Positions 1 to 7,125 of a stretch of DNA of 64,000 nt are shown here, one piece after another. Position 1 is the first letter of the stretch; each line of letters starts with the position of its first letter. Source of the DNA: Leifsonia sp. C5G2. GTDB lineage: Bacteria; Actinomycetota; Actinomycetes; Actinomycetales; Microbacteriaceae. Both the position numbers and the translations under genes were made by a program. The notes beneath the pieces are model-generated. The model made no database searches. It saw only the letters and a program-made list of their open reading frames with translations, and was not told the DNA's origin. The DNA lies in NCBI RefSeq assembly GCF_013359685.1, contig NZ_JABFMV010000001.1:438858-502857 (forward strand). The letters are read 5' to 3'.

Positions 1-1
1 G

Positions 2-67
2 GAGAAGGCCACCGCCGAATACCTCATGCAATTCATGACCCAGGAACGCGAGAAGAAGACCGCATGA
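2..67 (+). CDS. Sugar ABC transporter ATP-binding protein, C-terminal end only
   Basis: Only the last 21 codons are in the window, ending in TGA. Its stop overlaps the ATG of the permease gene by 4 bases (ATGA), the usual arrangement for an ATPase subunit followed by its permease. The tail is rich in Lys and Glu and shows no domain by itself. The identity as the ATPase of the same monosaccharide importer is inferred from the position. Confidence 0.6.
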   Translation, partial: EKATAEYLMQFMTQEREKKTA

Positions 68-1239
68 AATCGCTCACCAAAGCCCTGAACTACCTCACCG
101 GGCAGCTGCGCCAGGTCGGCCTGTTCATCACCCTGATCGCGATCGTGGTGTTCTTCCAGATCGCCACCGGCGGCATCACGCTCGCGCCGATCAACGTGTC
201 GAACCTGATCGTGCAGAACAGCTACATCCTGATCCTCGCGATCGGCATGGTGATGGTCATCATCGCGGGCCACATCGACCTGTCGGTGGGCAGCGTCGTG
301 GCGTTCATCGGCGCGATGGCCGGCGTGTTCATCTCGCAATGGCACCTGCCGTGGCCGCTCGCCGTGCTGTTCTGCCTCATCCTCGGCGCGCTCGTCGGGG
401 CCTGGCAGGGGTTCTGGATCGCGTACTTCGGCATCCCCGCGTTCATCGTGACGCTGGCGGGCATGCTGGCGTTCCGCGGTGCGGCCCAGATCGCGCTCGG
501 CAACCAGCAGATCTCGTTCTTCCCGAAGGAGTTCCGTGCGATCGGCTCCGGCTTCCTCCCCGCCTTCGGGACGACCGGTTACGAGCCGCTGACGATGATC
601 CTCGGCCTGCTCGCCAGCATCGCGATCGTCGGCAACGCACTCCGTCAGCGGGCGGTGCGCCGCAAGTACGACCTCGAGGACGAGCCGCTGTGGTGGTTCC
701 TGGTCAAGCTGGCGTTCCTGGTGCTGCTCGTGCTCATCATCACGGTGCTGCTGGCCAGCTACAACGGCACGCCGATCGTGCTCATCATCCTGGCGGTGCT
801 GGTGGTCGGCTACTCGGCGATCATGAACCGCTCGGTGTTCGGCCGTCACATCTACGCCATCGGCGGCAACCTCGCCGCGGCCGCGCTGTCGGGTGTCAAG
901 ACCAAGCGCGTCACGTTCCTGCTGTTCGTCAACATGGGCGTGCTGTCGGCGGTCGCGGGCCTGGTGTTCACCGCCGGCCTCAACCTGGCGAGTCCGAGCG
1001 CCGGAAACGGGTTCGAGCTGGATGCCATCTCCGCCGTCTTCATCGGAGGCGCGGCGGTCACCGGTGGCATCGGAACGGTCCCCGGCGCGATCATCGGTGG
1101 CCTGATCATCGGCGTGCTGAACAACGGCATGTCCATCCTCGGCATCGACAGCGACTACCAGCTGCTCATCAAGGGCCTGGTGCTGCTCGCCGCCGTGGCG
1201 TTCGACGTGTACAACAAGCGGCGGTCGGTCACCGCGTGA
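64..1239 (+). CDS. mmsB: Multiple-monosaccharide ABC transporter permease (MmsB/GguB type)
   Basis: This 391-residue protein is an integral membrane permease of the ribose/xylose branch of ABC sugar importers. About ten hydrophobic helices are visible, with the family signature AGHIDLSVGSVVAFIGAMAG near residues 68-87 and a glycine-rich C-terminal pair of helices (FIGGAAVTGGIGTVPGAIIG). The cytoplasmic charged stretch near residue 200 and the length fit MmsB/GguB rather than the shorter RbsC. The ATG lies inside the stop of the upstream ATPase gene, so the two are translationally coupled. The periplasmic-type binding protein should lie upstream of the window. Confidence 0.88.
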   Translation: MKSLTKALNYLTGQLRQVGLFITLIAIVVFFQIATGGITLAPINVSNLIVQNSYILILAIGMVMVIIAGHIDLSVGSVVAFIGAMAGVFISQWHLPWPLAVLFCLILGALVGAWQGFWIAYFGIPAFIVTLAGMLAFRGAAQIALGNQQISFFPKEFRAIGSGFLPAFGTTGYEPLTMILGLLASIAIVGNALRQRAVRRKYDLEDEPLWWFLVKLAFLVLLVLIITVLLASYNGTPIVLIILAVLVVGYSAIMNRSVFGRHIYAIGGNLAAAALSGVKTKRVTFLLFVNMGVLSAVAGLVFTAGLNLASPSAGNGFELDAISAVFIGGAAVTGGIGTVPGAIIGGLIIGVLNNGMSILGIDSDYQLLIKGLVLLAAVAFDVYNKRRSVTA

Positions 1240-1276
1240 GGCGCGTCCTCGCCGGGGTGTGCGGGATGATCGCTGT

Positions 1277-1978
1277 GTGAACCGCACCGATCGCCTGTAC
1301 GCCCTGGTCGAGGAGCTCCGCGCGGCGGCGCCGCGACCCCGAAGCGCCCGGTGGCTCGCCGGGCGCTTCGACGTATCGGTGCGCACCATCGAGCGCGACC
1401 TGGGCTCGCTGCAGGAGGCCGGGGTGCCGATCTGGGCGGAGCAGGGGCGCACCGGCGGCTACACGATCGACGCGGCGGCGACGCTCGGGCCGATGGGGTT
1501 CACCCCGGATGAGGCGCTCGCGGTGCTGATCGGCCTCGGCACCCTCCGCCGCGGCCCGTTCAGGCAGGCCGCCGGCACCGCGCAGCGCAAGGTGCTCGCC
1601 GTGATGCCCGACGAGGATGCGCGCCGGGCGGCGTCAACGGCGTCCCGCATCCACCTGCTGGAGGCCGACGACGAGCGGCCCGTCGTGCCGGAGTTCGCCG
1701 CCTCGCTCCGCGCCGACCGGGTGATCCGTCTCGCCTACCGCGACCGGGACGGCACGCTCACCCACCGCGAGGTCGAGCCGCTCGGTTCGATCGGCAAGGA
1801 CGGCGACTGGTACCTCATCGGCTGGTGCCGCCTGCGCGACGGCGTGCGCGCCTTCCGCGGCGACCGCATGGTGTCGATCGAGGTGACCGACGAGCGGCCC
1901 CCGGCGCGGACCCTCCGGCGCGAAGAGCTCGACATCCCGTTCGGCACGCTGCGGCCGATCCTCGACGACCCGCGGTGA
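1277..1978 (+). CDS. WYL-domain transcriptional regulator (HTH_11 + WYL)
   Basis: The product is about 233 residues. An N-terminal winged helix (SARWLAGRFDVSVRTIERDL) covers roughly residues 25-60, and a C-terminal WYL domain contains GDWYLIGWCRLRDGVRAFR. Such proteins are DNA-binding regulators that sense ligands or nucleic acid through the WYL domain. I chose the GTG at 1277, giving VNRTDRLYALVEELR, because most relatives start there; an in-frame GTG at 1259 would add six residues. It may control the VOC gene that follows, which is inference from adjacency. Confidence 0.85.
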   Translation: MNRTDRLYALVEELRAAAPRPRSARWLAGRFDVSVRTIERDLGSLQEAGVPIWAEQGRTGGYTIDAAATLGPMGFTPDEALAVLIGLGTLRRGPFRQAAGTAQRKVLAVMPDEDARRAASTASRIHLLEADDERPVVPEFAASLRADRVIRLAYRDRDGTLTHREVEPLGSIGKDGDWYLIGWCRLRDGVRAFRGDRMVSIEVTDERPPARTLRREELDIPFGTLRPILDDPR

Positions 1979-2079
1979 GCGGATCCGGCGAAACACCGAC
2001 AGGACGCTGTCGCGACCCCCGGAGAAGCTGAGGGGGCGGGTCCGCTCGGGCCGCATCCATCCACCACCCGGAGGTCACC

Positions 2080-2448
2080 GTGCCGTTCGCATCCATCCGC
2101 ATCATCACCGAGGACGTCGACCGTCTCGCCGCGTTCTACGAGCGCGTCACGGGACTGACCGCGGAGCGCCCCGCTCCCGTCTTCGCCCAGTTCGCCGGGC
2201 CGGGCGCGACCCTCGCGATCGCTGCGCCGGCGACGGTGGCGATGCTCGGCGACGCCCTGGGGCCCGCCGCCAACCGGTCGATCGTCGTGGAGTTCGAGGT
2301 CGCGGACGTCGACGCGGAGTTCGGCCGCCTCGAGTCTTCGCTCGCGGATGTCGTGCTCCCGCCGACGACGCTGCCGTGGGGCAACCGCTCCGCGCTCTTC
2401 CGCGACCCCGACGGCAACCTCGTCAACCTGTTCAGCCGGCCGGCCTGA
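2080..2448 (+). CDS. VOC (glyoxalase/bleomycin-resistance fold) family protein
   Basis: This 122-residue protein has the compact beta-alpha-beta-beta-beta fold of vicinal-oxygen-chelate enzymes. It opens with a beta strand and FYERVTGL helix and closes with the typical FRDPDGNLVNLFSRP motif. The GTG start is supported by GGAGGT eight bases upstream. The family includes dioxygenases, isomerases and resistance proteins, so the substrate cannot be read from sequence. It follows the WYL regulator in the same orientation, about 100 bases downstream. Confidence 0.85.
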   Translation: MPFASIRIITEDVDRLAAFYERVTGLTAERPAPVFAQFAGPGATLAIAAPATVAMLGDALGPAANRSIVVEFEVADVDAEFGRLESSLADVVLPPTTLPWGNRSALFRDPDGNLVNLFSRPA

Positions 2449-2525
2449 TCGGAATCGCCGATCGCAACAAGCTGCGACTGGCGTCCGGTAGCGGATCGGC
2501 TTACGCGTCATGCCATCCTTGTCAC

Positions 2526-2765
2526 ATGGTTATGGGCGCTGGTCCTGAGTTCCCCGATGTGGACCCTCGGTTCGATGTTCAACCTCGGCGTCTGTTCGGT
2601 CCGTTCTGGCGGCTCCAAGTTGTGGACACCGTTACGGGCCGCAACGTCAATCCGATCGGCGGCGCCTTCCTAACCGGATACGCGTCTGTGCGACGGGCCG
2701 CGCGCTATTCGACGAAGTTCTATCTCGATCAGCTCGCCCGCCGTCAGGGTGAAGAGCCTGAATAG
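2526..2765 (+). CDS. Small hypothetical protein (79 aa)
   Basis: I do not recognise the family. From the ATG at 2526 the product reads MVMGAGPEFPDVDPRFDVQP and continues through a tryptophan- and arginine-rich middle to an acidic end. There is no signal peptide or membrane segment. Base composition is less GC-biased than the VOC gene upstream, marking the start of an accessory block. The open frame extends upstream into the VOC gene, but that part looks like a shadow. Support is the open frame and protein-like composition only. Confidence 0.5.
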   Translation: MVMGAGPEFPDVDPRFDVQPRRLFGPFWRLQVVDTVTGRNVNPIGGAFLTGYASVRRAARYSTKFYLDQLARRQGEEPE

Positions 2766-2982
2766 ACAGACGCCCCTGCGCCCGCTCGCTAGCTGTTGCT
2801 GGCCAGGAGGTTGTGACGGGTCCCTCGTGCACGGTTGCCGATCGGCTTGCGGGAAGCGATCACGACACAGAGCGTTGCGAGAAGGGCGACTTGGAGCAAA
2901 GCTGTCTACATGTCGACGTCGCCTCTTGGTACGGATCCGGTCCCGGGCTTGACGGCTTTCAAAAGTTAGGCGGGTCGAACTG
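2766..2982. other. Intergenic stretch without a recognisable feature
   Basis: About 217 bases lie between two hypothetical genes. I see no tRNA, no clear inverted repeat and no convincing small frame. It presumably holds the promoter of the 237-residue gene at 2983. Confidence 0.5.
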
Positions 2983-3696
2983 ATGGGGACCGCGCCGATG
3001 CGTTTCGGGGGCTTCCTTCCGGAAGACGCGCCTGATCCCCGGCGCGCTCAGGCCGAGCAGGTGAAGCTCATGCCGGTGCCAGTCATGGGGTTTGTGGCTC
3101 AGCCGACCCTCGAGGACGCGAACATGGAGAGCATCACGTCGCAGCAGGGAACGAGCGGGCTCTCTCAGATGTCGGTGAGCATCAACTACACGCTGTGGCG
3201 CAATCCCGATGATCGATCCGACCCGGTGAACCTCGCCGAACTCGATGAACCCACTCGTCGCGCCCTCGACGAGCCCGCCCCGAGACCCCGACCAGCATGG
3301 TTGATCGAGATGGCCGAACGGAGGCGATACCCGATGCTGTGGGAAGCCGTGCGGACGACGTGGACGCGCGACGCATCCGAATTCTCGACGCCGTCCCGCC
3401 TGCTCATGGACCATGTGAACCACATTCTGATGAACTGGTTCCGGGAGCAGCTCGGGCTCGGCAACATGGGCGTTGACCGCTTCGTCTCACCGCTGACCGA
3501 GAAGGGCATCAACCGGGAAGCGATCGTCACGGTAGACGGCGTCGAGGTGCCGGCGCTGGAGATCGACACCGACCCGTTGGTGTATGCCATCGGAGTCGAA
3601 CTCTCGAGCGACACAGTCCTTACCGCGGTCGTCCCTCGTGACGAACTGGGATACATCTGTCTCGAGTTCGCCCAACGTCCTTCCGCGGCCGACTGA
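2983..3696 (+). CDS. Hypothetical protein (237 aa), accessory block
   Basis: The protein is soluble, with no signal peptide or membrane helix. The N-terminal third contains PVPVMGFVAQPTLEDANMES, followed by a proline/arginine-rich hinge (DEPAPRPRPAWLIEMAERRR) near residues 95-115. A C-terminal part ends in short hydrophobic strands (DPLVYAIGVELSSDTVLTAV). I do not recognise a family. Codon use is less GC3-biased than in the flanking metabolic genes. Its length and even composition make it a real gene, but its role is unknown. Confidence 0.65.
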   Translation: MGTAPMRFGGFLPEDAPDPRRAQAEQVKLMPVPVMGFVAQPTLEDANMESITSQQGTSGLSQMSVSINYTLWRNPDDRSDPVNLAELDEPTRRALDEPAPRPRPAWLIEMAERRRYPMLWEAVRTTWTRDASEFSTPSRLLMDHVNHILMNWFREQLGLGNMGVDRFVSPLTEKGINREAIVTVDGVEVPALEIDTDPLVYAIGVELSSDTVLTAVVPRDELGYICLEFAQRPSAAD

Positions 3697-3762
3697 CCAC
3701 ACACGAGCACCTGGTACACACCAGTGCGCTGAAGGATCGGCTACCGGAACGCCTCCTCTTCG

Positions 3763-4632
3763 TCACTCCGCAATGGGTGCGACGGCTACGCTCGCAGAAT
3801 TGCCCGAACTGACGGCGGCCAGCCAGTTTGTGAGCTCAACGGACAGTGCTGCTGGTGCGTCGAGCTGAATGAGGTGCCCCGCCTCCGGGATGAGTGCGAC
3901 CGAGGCGTGCGGGATGAGATCTTTGAGCCGATGGGCGCGGTCAACTGGTATCCAGGCGTCTTCTGTGCCCCAGACGATTTTCACGGGCTCTGTGATGCTG
4001 CCGAGCCAGGTTTCGATCTCCGTCGTGAATCGCTCGTCAGCTTGTGCAATCTGACGGTAAAAAGCCGGTTGGCCTTCCTCGTCCAACCAAGGCTCGACAA
4101 GCATCTGCAGCTCGCTGGCACGGAGGTCTTTGTAGCTGGCGCCGCTGATGTAGGACTCTACTGCACCTCGGTGGACCGCTGACGGAAGTTGCTCGAAAAC
4201 CTGCGCGTGGTTCTGAACGAGCTTGAAGAATGGCGATCCCCAGGGAGCGAGCGCCACCACATCTACGAGGCACAGCGACGCGAATGTGGCTCCGTGCAAG
4301 AGGCGCGCTCGGAGCGCAACAGCGCCGCCAAAGTCATGGGCGACGATGTGCGCCTGATCGAGTTCCCAGGACTCGAGGAGCGCTGCGAACAGTTCTCCTT
4401 GCACCCCGAGATCGACAGCGTGCGACGGGTCCTTAGATGATGAACCGTATCCCGGCATGTCCCAGAGGTAGACCGTGAACCGCCGCGCCAGAGCGAGCGC
4501 GATCGGACGCCAGAGCACCGATGACCAGGGCGTCCCGTGCAAGAACACCAACGCCGGCCCTGCTCCTATCCGATCCCACCGAACGGTCCGCCCACGCCAA
4601 GCAAATTCTTGAGTCAGCTGCGGGTTATTCAT
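3763..4632 (-). CDS. Alpha/beta hydrolase, haloalkane dehalogenase-like
   Basis: This 289-residue hydrolase carries the oxyanion motif FLHGTPWSS (about residues 30-38). The nucleophile elbow reads VAHDFGGAVAL with Asp100 in the nucleophile position instead of Ser. A candidate acid is Asp225 in WGTEDAW and the catalytic His is His253 in EAGHLIQLDAP. An Asp nucleophile followed by Phe/Trp-Gly-Gly is the pattern of haloalkane dehalogenases, fluoroacetate dehalogenases and epoxide hydrolases, so hydrolysis of a halogenated or epoxide substrate through an alkyl-enzyme ester is likely. It lies in the less GC-biased block and has no obvious operon partner. Confidence 0.85.
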   Translation of the reverse strand: MNNPQLTQEFAWRGRTVRWDRIGAGPALVFLHGTPWSSVLWRPIALALARRFTVYLWDMPGYGSSSKDPSHAVDLGVQGELFAALLESWELDQAHIVAHDFGGAVALRARLLHGATFASLCLVDVVALAPWGSPFFKLVQNHAQVFEQLPSAVHRGAVESYISGASYKDLRASELQMLVEPWLDEEGQPAFYRQIAQADERFTTEIETWLGSITEPVKIVWGTEDAWIPVDRAHRLKDLIPHASVALIPEAGHLIQLDAPAALSVELTNWLAAVSSGNSASVAVAPIAE

Positions 4633-4789
4633 ACCACTATGGTTTCACCTCACGAGCCTGAGCTTGTCCGATAGACGATCGACAACCGTGCTACTGACCC
4701 CGCAACCTCCCCGAGCTCCTCGCGATGCCGGCGACTCGTCAACCGTGACGCTGACGATGTGGGGAGAGCGCAGGGGGCCTCACGCCGAA
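4633..4789. other. Intergenic stretch, nothing recognised
   Basis: About 157 bases separate two minus-strand genes. They should contain the promoter of the hydrolase gene, but no distinct -10/-35 pair or repeat stands out. Confidence 0.4.
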
Positions 4790-5122
4790 TCAGATGGTGA
4801 AGGCAAGGCTGAGGTTTTCGCTCTGTAACAGCATTTGCCCAGCGGTGTCAAACTTCGGCGGGAGGGAGAAAGCAACGTCCACGAGTCCTGCGAACGGTCC
4901 GCTATCGGATGATTTCTGCTCCTGCGTCGCTTGGGTACCAAGTGAATCTTCAAGTGTTATCCGCTCGTTCATCACCGTCGGTCGAAGCGTGCCATGCGCA
5001 CCCGATTCGACCAACTCCGTGGCACGGAATCGAAGCAGGATTAGCGAATCTAACAGCTCGACACTCTGCAACTCAACGTTGATCCCGTGCTGATGTTTAA
5101 CGGTGGGCACAATTACCGGCAC
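4790..5122 (-). CDS. Hypothetical protein (110 aa) downstream of a P-loop gene
   Basis: The product starts from GTG with a GAGGAG site seven bases upstream and lies nine bases after the stop of the P-loop gene, so the two are probably cotranslated. It reads as beta-strand-rich (HGINVELQSVELLDSLILLRFRATEL; SLPPKFDTAGQMLLQSENLSL) and has no signal peptide. I do not recognise the family. It may be a partner of the unusual C-terminal half of the upstream protein. Confidence 0.6.
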   Translation of the reverse strand: MPVIVPTVKHQHGINVELQSVELLDSLILLRFRATELVESGAHGTLRPTVMNERITLEDSLGTQATQEQKSSDSGPFAGLVDVAFSLPPKFDTAGQMLLQSENLSLAFTI

Positions 5123-5131
5123 GGTTGCTCC

Positions 5132-6016
5132 TCACTGAGTTGTACCTTCTGCGGTGTCGAAGTAGTCGCTACCGCCGACCGCGAGGAAGGCTTCTACTTC
5201 AAAGTGTTGCCCCTTCTGAGGGCAAATTTGGTTCAGGCGGGTTCGGAGAGATGAACCCGATCCGTCTGCGTCGCCGCAATCGGCCCAGGTCCCGTAGCTC
5301 ATCCGAGATTCGCAATAAAGATGGCGATAGGTTCCGGTCGTCATTGAGCTAGCAGTGGTCCACCATTCGAGGTTACCCGGGCTAATGAGGAGATCTGCAC
5401 TGAGATCGCCTACCCGGTTGATGTACTTCATTGGCGTGACGGTTCGACCGGCCGGAGCGGTCGACCCCTTCGGACCGGCATAGGGATGCGCGCACTTCCA
5501 GCTGAAGAAGTCGATGACCCGCTGCTGGTGATCAAGCGATAGTGGCGCTCCTGTTCGCTGGTCGTTCAAGTCCACTGTCGTGCCGGGGCAGATGGTCACC
5601 GCGCCCCCAGTCAGGATGTACTCGATCATCGCCCACGACAGCCTGTCCCTGGTCCCATCAAGACCGCCGATCCGTCTGGACGCCGGCCGCAGCGTGCGTC
5701 GGACGTATCGCGCCAGGCTCGCCGCCGTCGAGATGTCGAGGACGATGAGGCCCGTTGCCCGCTTCAGGCGCTGCGGCATGAGCTTCGAATAGTTCCCCTC
5801 GATCACCCAGCGCTCGGAGCGGATGGCCGCGTCGTGCAGTTCGGCGAATTCGTCATCCGACCGGAGCTGCCACTGCGACCCGGGCACGTGCCGATATTGA
5901 TCCAGATGAACGACCGGCAGGCCGGTCCGCCGGCCGATCGCGGCCGCCAATGTCGACTTTCCGGCGCCGGACTGGCCGATGATGCAGATCCTGTCGCCAA
6001 GATCAGAAAGCCGCAT
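5132..6016 (-). CDS. P-loop (FlaR/adenylate-kinase-like) protein with an unrelated C-terminal extension
   Basis: Residues 1-135 look like the topology-modulation/adenylate-kinase-like P-loop family: ICIIGQSGAGKSTLAAAIGR (Walker A), then VHLDQYRHVPGSQWQ and WVIEGNYSKLMPQRLKRA. Family members are usually about 170-180 residues. Here the conserved part stops near SWAMIEYILT and is followed by about 150 residues of different character, rich in Trp, Tyr, Ser and Cys. I cannot place that tail. It could be a genuine fusion, or a P-loop gene truncated by a deletion and joined in frame to part of another gene. Translation appears continuous to the TGA. Confidence 0.6.
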   Translation of the reverse strand: MRLSDLGDRICIIGQSGAGKSTLAAAIGRRTGLPVVHLDQYRHVPGSQWQLRSDDEFAELHDAAIRSERWVIEGNYSKLMPQRLKRATGLIVLDISTAASLARYVRRTLRPASRRIGGLDGTRDRLSWAMIEYILTGGAVTICPGTTVDLNDQRTGAPLSLDHQQRVIDFFSWKCAHPYAGPKGSTAPAGRTVTPMKYINRVGDLSADLLISPGNLEWWTTASSMTTGTYRHLYCESRMSYGTWADCGDADGSGSSLRTRLNQICPQKGQHFEVEAFLAVGGSDYFDTAEGTTQ

Positions 6017-6098
6017 GCTCCAACGCTAGGCCACAACTACAGGCGTGGCTGCCTTGCGGCACGGAGCTACGGGTGCTTCTGACGCTACGTTTGTCGCC

Positions 6099-6578
6099 AT
6101 GAGTCGGGTTGCCAGAGGTCGCCGCTTTGAGCCGGTAGGGAACGTACTCATGCTTGTGAGTGTCGCGGTTCTGCTTCTGGGGTGCGTGCAGTCGTATCCC
6201 ATGGGACGCGCGCCCGCCGGGGATCCCATCGACGCCGCTCGAGCACTGTCCGATGCGCCCGCTCCTGTTCGCGCCAGCGACGCCAGAAAAGCGTGCGGCG
6301 CGTTCGTCCTTACTCAGGGCCAGACGCTGCCCACCGAGGCGGTCAAGTGCCTCCAAGCGGCCGTTTCCAATCGAGATGCCGCGGAACTTGCATGGAGTGT
6401 CCCGACTAGCGAAGGCGATCCCATCGTTTCTTTCGCCTTCGTCACCCCGAGCAGCGGAGAAGTGACGGTCTACTCCACAAACGCCTTCGATTCCTACGGG
6501 GGCGGTACAAGGTGGACGCAGAGGTCATGCAGCGATCCCGTGATCGCAACAAGTCTCACCGGATGCGCGGCACCCTGA
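6099..6578 (+). CDS. Small lipoprotein of unknown function
   Basis: From the ATG at 6099 the protein is 159 residues with a basic N-terminus and a hydrophobic stretch ending in a lipobox (VAVLLLGCVQS), so it is probably lipid-anchored after cleavage before Cys. The mature part has a few more cysteines (KACGAF, VKCLQAA, RSCSD, TGCAAP) that could form disulfides. No family is recognised. An in-frame ATG at 6045 lies further upstream but would place the signal peptide internally, so I rejected it. Confidence 0.65.
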   Translation: MSRVARGRRFEPVGNVLMLVSVAVLLLGCVQSYPMGRAPAGDPIDAARALSDAPAPVRASDARKACGAFVLTQGQTLPTEAVKCLQAAVSNRDAAELAWSVPTSEGDPIVSFAFVTPSSGEVTVYSTNAFDSYGGGTRWTQRSCSDPVIATSLTGCAAP

Positions 6579-6640
6579 GGCACTAGAGCTGGCTGCGTAC
6601 ATGCTGGCGAGGCTCTCCCGCAGGCGAGTAGCGTCAAGGC

Positions 6641-6793
6641 ATGCTCGCACGGCTGTGGCGGTTCTCAGGCGTCTTCTTGCAGTGGGTGGCCCAGGTCCTC
6701 AATCAAGTCGGGGGTTCTCTCAACGGCGGTCGAAGTGGCGACGAACTCGCGAGCAAGCTCTATGAGAAGCCACACGACGGGTATCGGCCCTGA
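6641..6793 (+). CDS. Possible 50-residue small protein
   Basis: An ATG frame of 50 codons encodes an N-terminal amphipathic or weakly hydrophobic helix (LARLWRFSGVFLQWVAQVLN) and a polar tail ending in DGYRP. Composition is protein-like, with strong hydrophobic periodicity, but no clear ribosome binding site lies directly upstream. I know of no named family. It may be a small membrane-associated peptide or a chance frame. Confidence 0.35.
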   Translation: MLARLWRFSGVFLQWVAQVLNQVGGSLNGGRSGDELASKLYEKPHDGYRP

Positions 6794-7125
6794 CTGACCC
6801 GGGCCATGGCTCGCGCACACCTGTTTGTCCCCCGGCAGCGATTCTCTAGCGGGAACAACGGTTAGCCGCGCGCCGCCCCGTCCACCAGTCGCGGGCCACC
6901 GATTCTCGTAAGAGCCGCCCGCAAATGTGCCCGGTGATGGTGCCTCATACGCTACGGCGAATCATGGCCGCACCGGGGATATCGAGAAGGGACGGAGCGC
7001 TCGGCATATTGCCGCCTCGCGTTATCGGCTAGCCGGTACTCACCATGCGGCTCTCCCGGAAACCGCCCCGTCGCGCGCGGCCCGGCGCCGATGCTAGCCT
7101 CCGCGTGTCGGCGGGAGGTCACGGG
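6794..7125. other. Intergenic region upstream of the MFS exporter
   Basis: About 330 bases contain no convincing gene, tRNA or strong hairpin. The 3' end carries the GGGAGG ribosome binding site (7113-7118) of the exporter gene. The remainder should hold its promoter and marks the return to strongly GC-rich sequence. Confidence 0.5.

Noticed and set aside
2449-6793. Prophage or integrative element
   Set aside because: The composition shift is visible, but no integrase, recombinase, phage structural gene, direct repeat or tRNA end was found.
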